From the NCBI GenBank assembly GCA_030374765.1, contig JARGXX010000004.1, positions 124,001-188,000 of the forward strand: DNA of 64,000 nt, in the 5' to 3' direction. A model generated the notes under the pieces. That model was not told the DNA's origin and did no database searches. It saw nothing but the letters and a program-made list of their open reading frames with translations. Made by a program: the position numbers and the translations under genes. Origin of the DNA: Agarophyton chilense (lineage: Eukaryota; Rhodophyta; Florideophyceae; Gracilariales; Gracilariaceae). Position 1 is the stretch's first letter. The number at the start of each line of letters is the position of its first letter. This document shows positions 22,015 to 31,502 of the stretch, piece by piece.

Positions 22015-24455
22015 CTAATGGGCAGTTTCTTTTTTTCAGTCGTGGTATTCACAACGTAAGTTTTCACTTATATATCATTTGAAACCATTGCAGTGTTCTT
22101 TTTATTGTGGGGTACATTGTTTTGCTCATTTTCTTGGGTAATAATCTACTGTTTATTCTTAGGACAGTTTAAAAAGTTGCTATGTTACGAATGTAGTAGA
22201 GTTTTTGAAGAGGCGTTTATATATGTGGTTTTTGAACACAAACCACTCTGCTTTAGTATCGAGCAGAAACAAAATGCTCTAATGTCTGCGTTAAAAACGT
22301 CAGTCTGTCGGTTTCAATTTAGGCTGCTAATTATTAAACTTTCTACTGTCTTTTCATCTGACTGAAGCTTCTTACCAGAAGAAAACATTATTCTAGTTAC
22401 AAAAAAGCTCTTTCCGAGCGCTACAGATCGTCGGCTTTTAAGAGATGAAAACCACATGTTCTTTTAACTTCTTTGTTCTTCGAGACGAACAGAGTAGCTT
22501 TGAGATAGTAATCATTAAAAGCAGAATTGCACCAAGCGCGGGGCATTGCAGGTGATTGTTCCAGGCGTTAAAACAGAAGCACCGGTTGGCTGTGGGAGGA
22601 ATGGTTGGTGGCTGCTGCAAAGCACGCTCAAGCGCGTGTGGAGGGAATGAAAAGCTTGGAAACCTGTAATAAACCCGTCCGGTCCGGTTAAATCACTGAA
22701 CTGCACAGAGGACGAAGGCGAAGAGCTAGGTTCGCTCACCGTTTAATACAAATGGTGGCTGTTGACGTCGTGCACTTAAGCGGCCCGAGTTTCCGGCCCT
22801 ATAGTAAAGCCTACTTTGGTCCAACTAGACAAATAGAGTATTTACTAAAAGCTACATCAGTGTCCATTTTCGTGTACACGTGCAGCTCATGTGTCATTCG
22901 CTCCGTTCTGGGGCATTACCCCCGATTCCGTCGTTAACGTGTCCTGGCCCTGTATAAACGCTTGTTTCAGCAGCAGCTCGACGTGGTCAGGTGCCCGTCA
23001 AACGCCTTATGCACTAAATCCACCGTTCTGTACGCCTTGCCGGCTAGTACGCGTGGTTTCGTCACTATACTTCAGTAACCGAAACAATGGTTTCGAAATT
23101 TTTTCTGCTTCATCGTGATTTCTATTTTAGATTATGCGAAGAGGGCCATTCATGTTTGAAAAACATGCCGAATCCGCTTCTGCAGCGCTCAAATTTCAAT
23201 ATAACCACTAGATTAAAAATACTGCAACCTGTGAATGAATTTGGTAAACAAAAGGTTCCACACACGTTAGAAAATGGTAAATATATATCTTTAGAAGAAA
23301 TAGTGACCAATTATGATCTTCTAATGGTTCAATGAACCAAATAAGATGTTCGGAGAAAATTAAAAGAACCGCGATCCATAGAAATAAGAATATTGTGGCT
23401 TTTAGTGTTGATAGAATGGCTGACACCGATGTGCAATCTAAACTGCTACTGAAAGATGAATGTAACTTGTTCTTGAGCGACAGATAATTGAACGTGACTG
23501 AGAGTAAGAAGCATAAGTATTACGGCACCATGTATACCAGCAGATCTAGATTGTTTGTAATTCAAGGATATCCAAAGAGTCCATACGAAGGAAAACTGCT
23601 AAGAGGTGGTCGAAAGAGAGATGGGAACCTTAACAAAGTGCTACGAACAAACTATAGTACACTGAGAGATGTCGCGGCAATACATATTCCAAACGTTCTT
23701 TCCCACGTGCTCCAGATCGAGTTCATGCCCTTTACGATGCTCCAAAACGACCTACATTGATGGAGGATCTTTTTAAATATAAGGAGCAAATACGAATGCA
23801 AGTATGAGTGCAACAAGAGCATAAAAATGCTAATATGCCTCCCTTGCTTTCCAAAATGTCCAAGCTCCGGGTCAGATTCCGAAGTGCGGTAAAGCAAAAA
23901 GAAGAGCAGTCCGCGGTTGAGAATATGGTGGAACAAGTAGTGTATAATGTCTTCTTCTCCTGTTTGGCCGGTATCCTTTCTTCTGCACGTGATCGTGGAC
24001 CTCTATATCATGCAAATAAGACGAAAGAAGTGTTGCGTCTTGTTGCGTTTGTAATCAACCAGGCAGAATTCATGTACGCGATTCATTTTTTTAAATATGT
24101 TCAGAAGCGATCAAAGCTCGATGCACGTCTTCTCACAGCACTTTTTCGGTGTCCAAAGCACAAGCACCATTGTCGACCAAGTATCGTGGTAGCTCTGCCG
24201 ACAATCAGATCTCTGTGTTGGTTAGTGGTCTTAAATTCTAATCATTCTCACAAGGCCGATACAATTAGAGTTTCTGAACGATTTGTTGACGAGCGATGTT
24301 GCACAATGAACAACAAGATGCTTAAGCACTTTTATTTATTTCTGGGAATGATTATGAGCAAAACGCAGTAGTTTTGGAGAATAGTAGAATACAAGAGCTC
24401 CCATCGCCGAGCAGTGGGCTCTGTTGTAGACGGAGCAGACGTTTGAGCCACCATT
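22015..24455. other. AT-rich stretch, unrecognised
   Basis: Base composition drops in GC directly after the LTR end. There are several short plus-strand frames (23087-23335, 23488-23760, 23808-24371). The longest has 187 codons and a Lys/Arg-rich start. Their spacing on one strand suggests a decayed transposon gene, but I find no catalytic motif. From 24441 to 24453 a primer-binding-like sequence belongs to the LTR described next. Confidence 0.4.
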
Positions 24456-25342
24456 TGTAATGATATTTTTATAGATAAGCAAAGCATTTTCAATAGAAAT
24501 TGGTTTCTTCATCCTATCGCTAACCCAATTGTAGAGCAATCCCAGATGGAGAAATACCTCTCGGGTGTTCGAGTCTCGCTCTCTTGAAGTGGATAACTCA
24601 GCGAACGAGCCTTCGTGCCACCGATGTGTGGGTGTAAGACCACCATGGTTCAGGAAACAAATACGAAGGTGATGAACCCAGGATAAAGGGGAAAAATCAA
24701 AAGAGGTTCCAAGGACAAGGATATTCCGTAGAAAACAGCAAAATGTAGAGCGCAACTGTACGACGCAATAAGACGCACGAACAAGCGCACATAACTATTA
24801 AAGGGGTATCCACACTAAATTAGCGAAAAAACGGGTAAAAACAACTCTATACAGATGCGTTGTACTGACCTGAACACAGGAAAACCAACAAAAGAAAAAA
24901 ACACACCAATAAAAATGGTACAATGACGTCTGAGCTTCCTGAGGGGATAGATTAGCCAAACCTGTGGCGGTTCCTCCCGTTAAGAAATGATGAATCGAGT
25001 ACGCGACAAAATCTAGAGCCAAGCAATCGGATACCATTTACTTCGTGGTAGTGATGCCGTTGAAGCCATCGTTTGAGTCTATTCCAGACAGTAAACTACA
25101 CGTGTAGACTATAGTAGTGCAAACCAATCCTGGTTCATACATGTATCATGTGTGTAGCACCAACCTTACACTTCCATCCTTTCACTCTGGTGCTACTGTA
25201 AAGACTTAACAAACATACCATCTAAGGTGTCTAAAATACTAAAAACTAATACTACTCATAAAAAAGTTTACGTGGTCCTCGGTTTATCTAATGGCATATG
25301 AATGGTGCCCTGATTGGATAAAAGCGCCCGTGTTGCTCTACA
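24456..25342 (-). repeat. Old LTR, minus orientation, with primer site at 24441-24453
   Basis: On the minus strand this starts TGTAGAGCAACACGGGCGC and its first half is clearly related to the LTR at 45056 (plus strand). Shared features include an ACACGTGTAG motif and a run encoding similar peptides (LDFVAYSIHHFLTGG against LDYVAYASPHLLTGE). It ends with ACA, a short spacer, and TGGTGGCTCAAAC, a primer-site-like sequence unlike the other elements' sites. No recognisable gag or pol follows it. It is old and decayed. Confidence 0.6.
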
Positions 25343-26175
25343 CGAATATCAAATCCTACTCAGGGGAGGCCAATTCGACCCAGGCCAGTTCAACCCAGAA
25401 CAATGCTGTGTACCACGTCTGCAGTACTTTCATTTTTCATCAACGATCATCATGGAGCTGTGGACAGTAAGGCTCTGAATGATGAAGGAGGCGTCAGAGA
25501 AATTGATAAATAACGCCAATAGAGTCAGTTGGAGAGCAATTTACTTCATTCAGGGAGCAATATAAGGTATTTTGGAAAAGAGAAGAGGGCTTTACGAAGA
25601 AAGACATATTGATTCTACTAAACTTAGAACAAATTTAATATTATTCTGAATCTTGTACAGTCGGGGAGTTTAACTATTTAGATACAGATAATACTCTTTT
25701 TTGCCGTTTTTCGGTGGCGAAGAGAGAGGCGATCTAGTTATACGAAAGTTCACAGATGATAGGGAGTTTTGGCAATAGTCAATAGAGCCATGAAATACAA
25801 TTATTTGAGGTTACGGTGAGTTTGTGCTGCAATAGTGTGAACTATGACGCTGAGGATCGCCAACAATCCTCCTTCTCTCGGTTCGAAAAGCGGGCTCTTT
25901 CTTCTCTGTTGACTTGGCTTCCGACAATTGGGTCGATGTTGAACCCCATTCCGTCATTGGAGTAGGAGCTAACTACCTCTACGGTGCCGTTTAGGAGGGT
26001 ACTGGATGTTGAACCCCTGCTTCTGATTGGCCAGGGGTCTGACTCCAGCGACGCCGTGTCAATTCGGCACGAGCCCGCCGGCACGCGCCTCGCCAACCCG
26101 CCGCCCACGCAACGTCGGCGCCACACACTCCGCCCGTCTGCGTCACTTTCGGTTCGCGTTGCGCGTCGCCTCGCC
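25343..26175. other. Upstream region of the HAD-like gene
   Basis: No gene seen. Two related short segments (about 25915-25950 and 25998-26040) each contain ATGTTGAACCCC, giving a local imperfect direct repeat just upstream of the HAD-like start. GC content rises sharply after 26030. Confidence 0.45.
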
Positions 26176-26430
26176 ATGGCGCCCTCCACACTGCGCGCCA
26201 CGTTCGTCGCACAACCTCCGTTGCAATGCGCCCGACAAAGTTACCTCACACCCCGTCTCACGCCACGGCGAGCGCGCCGCCCTCGCGTCGCGCCGCTGGC
26301 GTGGCGCTTTCGCGCCGTGTTTCTGCCCCCCGACGGGGAGCAGGACGCTGACGCTGCCGACCCCGCCGACCCCGACGCTGAGGAGCGCCGCCTTGGTGAT
26401 TTGCCTGATTCTCTGTCCGCGTCTACCTCT

Positions 26431-26468
<38 letters not shown>

Positions 26469-27384
26469 CCGCCCGCCGCCGCGCGGCTCGCTTTCTAACA
26501 TCGACCGCTTGCTGGAGGACACCGAGCCGCGCTACACCACCTGGCAGCAGGACCGCGCCTCCACTTCGCTCTCCACCTTCAGCTACGACCGCCCGTTTCT
26601 CGGCGCTGATGAGCTTAATGAGTCGCTCAAGCCCTCGCATCTGCAGCGCCACCGCCATGTGCTTGCCCCTGACGAACAGTTTGCCGCCGTTTTCATGTGG
26701 GACACCGTCGTGTATAATGCACGCGAGCTCGAGATGCGCGCCTGGGCCGTAGTGGCCGAGGAGAACACTCTCCCGCCTCCCGACTTACAAGACATTGTGC
26801 GCGCCGAGGACATGGCCCCCGAGGCCGCCGTGCAGCGCGTCTTCTACTGGTTTGCAGAGTGGCGCGACATCAAGCGCTACGTTTTTCGGAAGGCTGAGGT
26901 GTACCAGCATCTCTGCGCTTCATATAAGTTCCACGCCCGAGAGGGCGTGCTTGACTGGCTGCGCAATCTTCACCAGTACGGTGTCAAGAGCATTTTGTAC
27001 TCCCCGCATCCGAGACGCTTTGTCATGGACGTGCTTCAGCGAATCGGCCTCGCCTCGTTTTTCACTTCTGCCGACATTGTGGCCGCCGACGATGAGTGCG
27101 AATCCTTGGAACAAGTTTTCTTACTGGCCGCTGTCAAGGCGCAGCGACCGCCTAGCAAGTGCATCGTTTTCACCGATAGACCGTCCGCCGTCACTGCCGC
27201 GCACGACGTCAGCGCAAAAGTTGTCGCCCTCCTGGGTGTGCATGCCGCTTACGAGGTCAAGTCTGCTGATCAAACCGTTGCCGATTATCAACAACTCGTT
27301 TTGTACAACATTCGCCGTCTGTTTTCACAGCAGGGAGCTGAGTTTCTTGATCCGCGCACCGAGCTTGAGATTGATCGCAAGTAA
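26176..27384 (+). CDS. HAD-superfamily hydrolase-like protein, probably plastid-targeted
   Basis: I chose the ATG at 26176 (402 residues) because the next 50 residues look like a plastid transit peptide: basic, rich in Ser, Thr, Ala and Arg, few acidic residues. The frame stays open upstream to 25984. An acidic stretch and a run of 13 prolines (residues about 86-98) follow. The HAD core starts near residue 172 (FMWDTVVYNARELEMRAW) with nucleophile Asp176. Motif II is near ILYSPHPRRF and the later acidic motif near IVFTDRPSAV. The family moves phosphate groups using two aspartates spaced DxD; here the second position is Val178, so a normal phosphatase is doubtful and a regulatory role is possible. 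It converges with lpxC, with 121 bases between stops. The substrate is unknown. Confidence 0.75.
26431..26467 (+). repeat. (CCG)n microsatellite encoding a proline run
   Basis: About twelve uninterrupted CCG units code for most of the 13-proline tract between the presequence and the HAD core. A repeat like this can change length by slippage, altering only the linker. Confidence 0.9.
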
Positions 27385-27505
27385 TTCTTCGTCTTTATGC
27401 TCCGCGTGTATATACAAGCCAACTCAACGCATACCACAGTCGTCTGTTTCGCAGATTGCTTCTTTTTATTTTTGTTGCTAGCTCGTCCTGCACTTTCTTT
27501 ATCTC

Positions 27506-28378
27506 TTAGTCGCCCTCTAGCACATAATTCTCCGGATCTCTGTAAAGCTTTCTCAACAACTCAACGTTTAACCAGTGCGCCGGTCTCACCGCTGTATACC
27601 GTCCCAACACCACTCCTCCCAATCTCAGGTCTCCGATGCAATCCACAGCCAGATGACGGCAAATCTCGTCCGAATACCGCAGTCCGTCCGAGTTGAGTAC
27701 TTTCCCCCCTTCCTCGTACAACAGAGAGTTGTCCATTCCACCTCCCAATATGAGCCCTTTCTTGCGCCACCGCTCCAGTTCACTCCTGGACCAGAACGTT
27801 CGAGCCCGAGCCACGTGCCTTCGAAACGCGCCTTCTGACAGAGTGAATGCCACTCTCTGAGTACCGAGGTTTGAACGTGACATGCCATTTACAAACGTCA
27901 TCACCTCCAAGTCAAGAGACCTTACGCCTGGCAGAGGCCACAGTGAGGCGTGTGCTTTACCATCTCTGGAATCAACGCGTACCGCTCGTCGTACAATCGT
28001 CAAGCGTTTTGCAGCGTTCAAAGGCACCACCTGCCCCTTCAAAGCGAGAGTGAACGCCCACGCCGACCCGTCCATGATGGGCAATTCAGCGCTTGAGGTG
28101 TGCGCTTGTACGTTATCCACGCCAGCTGCCGATAGAGCAGCCAGCAAGTGTTCTACGCTTGAAACGGTGGTGGCGGAAGAAGATGGCGCGCGCAAGGTAG
28201 TGCACAGTGTGACATCCGCTACGTTTTCAAATGTTGCGGGGATGCAGTCATTGCGATGATGAAAGGTGATGCCGGCGTTTGCTGGAGCTGGGCGCAACGT
28301 CAGCTCGGATGGTGTGCCTGTGTGAAGTGCTTTACTCACGAAGCGCATCGCCCGTTTTATTGTAGTCTGTCGCGCCAT
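27506..28378 (-). CDS. lpxC: UDP-3-O-acyl-N-acetylglucosamine deacetylase (LpxC)
   Basis: A 290-residue zinc amidase of the lipid A pathway; it removes the acetyl group from UDP-3-O-acyl-GlcNAc, the committed step. Family features in order: TIKRAMRFVSKALHTG at residues 6-21, VEHLLAAL with Glu76 and zinc ligand His77, ELPIMDGSA (98-106), GLILGGGMDNS (208-218), and DEICRHLAVDCIGDL with zinc ligands His242 and Asp246. The catalytic His268 is in PAHWLN. All expected metal and acid-base residues are present and the length matches bacterial LpxC (about 305). The ATG is the first after an in-frame stop, so no presequence is encoded unless by an upstream exon. In Arabidopsis the homologues act in mitochondria. 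It is divergent from the CRTISO-like gene and convergent with the HAD-like gene. Confidence 0.93.
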   Translation of the reverse strand: MARQTTIKRAMRFVSKALHTGTPSELTLRPAPANAGITFHHRNDCIPATFENVADVTLCTTLRAPSSSATTVSSVEHLLAALSAAGVDNVQAHTSSAELPIMDGSAWAFTLALKGQVVPLNAAKRLTIVRRAVRVDSRDGKAHASLWPLPGVRSLDLEVMTFVNGMSRSNLGTQRVAFTLSEGAFRRHVARARTFWSRSELERWRKKGLILGGGMDNSLLYEEGGKVLNSDGLRYSDEICRHLAVDCIGDLRLGGVVLGRYTAVRPAHWLNVELLRKLYRDPENYVLEGD

Positions 28379-28638
28379 TACAGAGGAAACGCTTTACGCA
28401 AGGCAACGGATGGGAAAACTAGTTCAAACGAAGATGCATGCAGTTCGCAGAGCTTGTCAGACTAGATTCTGGGAACGTTTGGCCTTAATTTCGCAGCGAA
28501 TCGATTATCCTATCCTTGCTCGCGAGCATCTACAAAGGTCGTTTATCTCGTCACCGCTTTGCCCAGGCCTGTCCGCCGCGTGTTTGCTCATGCAGCCAAG
28601 CACTACCAAACCTTTGTACCGCCATTCAATTCACCCCC
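28379..28638. promoter_or_regulatory. Shared divergent promoter region of lpxC and the CRTISO-like gene
   Basis: Only 137 bases lie between the lpxC start and the first possible start of the CRTISO-like gene (28516), or 260 bases to the second (28639). Both genes must be driven from here. I see no clear TATA box. The spacing fits the compact gene arrangement of red algal genomes. Confidence 0.6.
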
Positions 28639-30402
28639 ATGGTTTCATACGCATTTAGCTCTTCTTTCACGGGACTAAGAGTTTTTGACAGACAAATCAC
28701 AGGCGGACTGTCACAGGGGTATTCTACGCAACGACGGTCAACTGGAGGCAACCGTTGCAAGCTTCTCATTCGAAGCTCCTCGTCGAATGAAAGCTACGAT
28801 GTTATTACAATCGGCTCGGGACTAGGTGGTCTTTGCGCCTCAGCATTGCTTTCTACGTACAATCTACGCACACTCACTCTCGAGTCACATACTGAGCTGG
28901 GTGGAGCAGCCCACTCTTTCTCAAGAACAACGCCGTACGGCACCGTGACATTTGAATCAGGACCTCATCTCTTCTCAGGTCTTCAGTTTCCTTCGGACAA
29001 CCCCATGTACCATGTTTTGCGCGCAGTTGATGCAAAGCTTGACGTCACTGGCTACGACGCCTGGGGAGTGTTCCTCCCGGACTCGTACGTCCGAACAACG
29101 CTCAGAGCACGAGAACCGCTTTTTGAGGAACTCCTAAACGTAGCTGGAGGTCCAACCGCTCGGGCTGAAATGGAGAATCTTACGAAGGTTTTGCGGCCAT
29201 TGGGGGTGGCTGCAACTCTTTTGCCACCAGCAGCATTAAGGGCTTCAGACATTATTGGTTCTGTTCGAGTTGCTGCTCGATACGCATTTTCTCCAAGCTC
29301 CCTCTCACATATAACAAGAATACCGCAACTGTCTCAACCATTTTCAACAATTCTTGATCGCTATGTGTCTGACAGATTCTCTCGCAATTTTCTTAACCTC
29401 TTGTGTTTCTTGCTAGCCGGCGCAACAGCAGAACGGGTTCCAGTCGCTGAGGTAGCCTTCATGTTCCGTGAATGGCTTGGTGATGAGACCATTCACGGCG
29501 CCCCTGTTCTGCAAAGACCTGTAGGTGGTGCTTCTGCGATAGCAAAGTCGCTGGTCGAGGCTATAGAAAACCATGATGGGATAGTGCAAACAAGAACTCA
29601 TGTAAGTCGCGTCATGATCGAAGAAGGTCGAGCAGTTGGGGTGCAACTGAAAAACGGTCGGATCATCCGAGCCAATAGAGCTGTCATTTCGAATGTCTCT
29701 GCTCTTGATGTGAACAAGTTGCTGCCGGATTGGAACACAAATGATAAGAACTATCAAACTGAACAAAGTGGTCGCGAAATGTGTCCATCCTTCATGCACC
29801 TTCACGTTGCACTCAAACTTACGGATGATATCCGATCTCGCCTACCCCAAGGCAATCTGGAGCCGAACTATGTCAGCGTAGAAGACTGGGGTCTTGGCAT
29901 GGAGCATCCTGATAATGTGGTTCTGATTAGTGTGCCGTCCGTGCTGGATCAGGATATGTGCCCAGTTGGTCACGCGGTGCTACATGCTTACACACCAGCC
30001 ACGGAACCATATGAAAAGTGGCGGGACCTAGAACCCGGTACAACAGAATACAATGAATACAAAGAGAAGCGGTCTCGAATCTTGTGGAAAGCAATTAATC
30101 GCATCTTCGGCGTTGATGTCCGTCCAAATGCGTACGTTTCGCTTGTAGGTACTCCGCGAACTCATGCTCGCTTTCTTCGTCGACGATACGGGTCATATGG
30201 CCCAAAGGTTGATGCAAATTTGAGAGGTTTGGGTCTTCCATTTCCGGGCAGTGGGGATTACCCGAAAGGATTTTGCTGTGTTGGTGATGGTGTGTTTCCA
30301 GGTGTGGGTGTCCCTGCTGTAGCTGGAAGCGCATGGATTGTGGCAAATGGAATAGTGAGTGTTGGGGAACAAGTTGAACTGCTAAAGAAGATAGGATTAT
30401 GA
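28516..30402 (+). CDS. Carotenoid isomerase-like (CRTISO/CrtH family) FAD oxidoreductase
   Basis: Up to 628 residues from 28516, or 587 from the ATG at 28639 (MVSYAFSSSF...), which also begins a plausible plastid transit peptide. The FAD-binding Rossmann motif is at residues about 95-117 of the long form (DVITIGSGLGGLCASALL), followed by the glutamate-containing LTLESHTELGG. The C-terminal second FAD-binding segment reads GFCCVGDGVFPGVGVPAVAG near 590-610. This layout is that of the phytoene-desaturase superfamily, nearest the carotenoid isomerase branch. True CRTISO converts prolycopene to all-trans lycopene. Several plastid paralogues of unknown substrate exist, and this could be one, so I give no symbol. 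The gene is intronless. It is divergent from lpxC. Confidence 0.85.
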   Translation: MLASIYKGRLSRHRFAQACPPRVCSCSQALPNLCTAIQFTPMVSYAFSSSFTGLRVFDRQITGGLSQGYSTQRRSTGGNRCKLLIRSSSSNESYDVITIGSGLGGLCASALLSTYNLRTLTLESHTELGGAAHSFSRTTPYGTVTFESGPHLFSGLQFPSDNPMYHVLRAVDAKLDVTGYDAWGVFLPDSYVRTTLRAREPLFEELLNVAGGPTARAEMENLTKVLRPLGVAATLLPPAALRASDIIGSVRVAARYAFSPSSLSHITRIPQLSQPFSTILDRYVSDRFSRNFLNLLCFLLAGATAERVPVAEVAFMFREWLGDETIHGAPVLQRPVGGASAIAKSLVEAIENHDGIVQTRTHVSRVMIEEGRAVGVQLKNGRIIRANRAVISNVSALDVNKLLPDWNTNDKNYQTEQSGREMCPSFMHLHVALKLTDDIRSRLPQGNLEPNYVSVEDWGLGMEHPDNVVLISVPSVLDQDMCPVGHAVLHAYTPATEPYEKWRDLEPGTTEYNEYKEKRSRILWKAINRIFGVDVRPNAYVSLVGTPRTHARFLRRRYGSYGPKVDANLRGLGLPFPGSGDYPKGFCCVGDGVFPGVGVPAVAGSAWIVANGIVSVGEQVELLKKIGL

Positions 30403-31289
30403 AATGGATTATCTTTCTCGTGTTGCGGCCTCAAGTCTCTATTCTTAGCAGGCTAAGTAAAATCACTAAAAGAAACTAAAAGACGCTCTAGAGCCAGGAT
30501 TGGCCAAAAGCTTTTGAGGGGTGAAGCTCCGCATTCCCGAACAGACTTCTTCTGCAGTGTCGGTGGTTCTGGAATAGTCTCTCGTCGACATTCTTCAGTT
30601 GGAGAACAACGCTGCGCAACACGTTCCACCTTTCATCATCTTTGAGCTCGCACATGCAACTTGTTTTTTTGTCTTCTTAGACAGTGCCCGCTGTTCCTGA
30701 ACTCGTTTCGCGAGATAATTTCGCCAATGGTCGTTCTAGTCCTCCCCGTAGTAGAAACTCGACTCATGGGAAGGGTCCTGGAGAGGTCTGTGGAGACTAG
30801 ACACACTAGCGCCCCGAAAGGAAGTGAGACTGCTCGTCGAGGACGAGAAGGACGAGGCGGCAGACGTGGGGGGTCCCGCGGCCAGCCTCCGAAAGCAGCT
30901 GGTCGGAGTAGCAGGATTTTTGCAGGGTGGGAGGTTGTGTATCTGTTAGATGCAATAAAGAGAGGACCAGCTTGTCGAGAGGAATAGGAGCAAATTGCAC
31001 CTATGCACGCTGCGCGATTTCCTGAGTAAGGTTGACAAGTGAAATCGTTTAGTTTTCGGTTATGTGCATGTAAACACTGCAAATAGTGTGGGCCACACTA
31101 ATGGGTAGCTCCTGAATTTCAAATTGCACGCCTGCGCAAGTCGCAAAATGCGATTGAGCCTGGCGCTAACAGATTTGTCACTGAAAATACGGAAACAATC
31201 TGAGCCCTGAATGTCACCATCGTCTCATACACTAGCGACGTAATCGCTGCAAATCCGATGTAAAATGACTGCTGCTTTGACTGCAGTCA
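30403..31289. other. Region downstream of the CRTISO-like gene, no supported gene
   Basis: Open frames on both strands at 30636-31082 overlap one another and have skewed Arg/Gly or Arg/Pro composition with no domain. A Gly/Arg-rich frame at 30661-30987 could be a small RGG-type protein, but nothing else supports it. At 31275-31288 the sequence TTTGACTGCAGTCA sits next to the transposon end that follows. Confidence 0.5.
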
Positions 31290-31309
31290 CTAGTGTCTAT
31301 ACGACCACT

Positions 31310-31325
31310 GGCCTCATATGAGGCC
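31310..31325. repeat. Subterminal palindrome GGCCTCATATGAGGCC, left end
   Basis: A perfect 16-bp palindrome 20 bases inside the left terminus. The same sequence is at 34134-34149 and 62587-62602, with central variants at 39194-39209 (CATG centre) and 62566-62581 (ACCT centre). The fixed distance from the ends suggests a transposase binding site. Confidence 0.85.
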
Positions 31326-31502
31326 AAAACTACAACTTCGATAATTTTTGTAAACTTTGTCAATTTTCTTAAATTTTTGTGCTCAGACGTTATCAACACT
31401 TTTTCTCTGGCGTCAACCTCAAAGATCACGAATGACCGTCCACAACCTGTAAACAACATCATCTCTACTTTATTCTTTCATAATTTATCAAATCTGTCGT
31501 CA

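Noticed and set aside
26143-26658. Minus-strand Arg/Gly-rich frame opposite the HAD-like gene
   Set aside because: Arises from the CCG repeat and high GC. The plus-strand protein has family motifs.
29413-29805. Minus-strand frame inside the CRTISO-like gene
   Set aside because: Overlaps conserved FAD-oxidoreductase coding sequence on the other strand and shows no domain.
30636-31082. Possible 148-residue minus-strand protein
   Set aside because: Arg/Pro-rich composition explained by a GC-rich patch, overlaps an equally long plus-strand frame, no domain.
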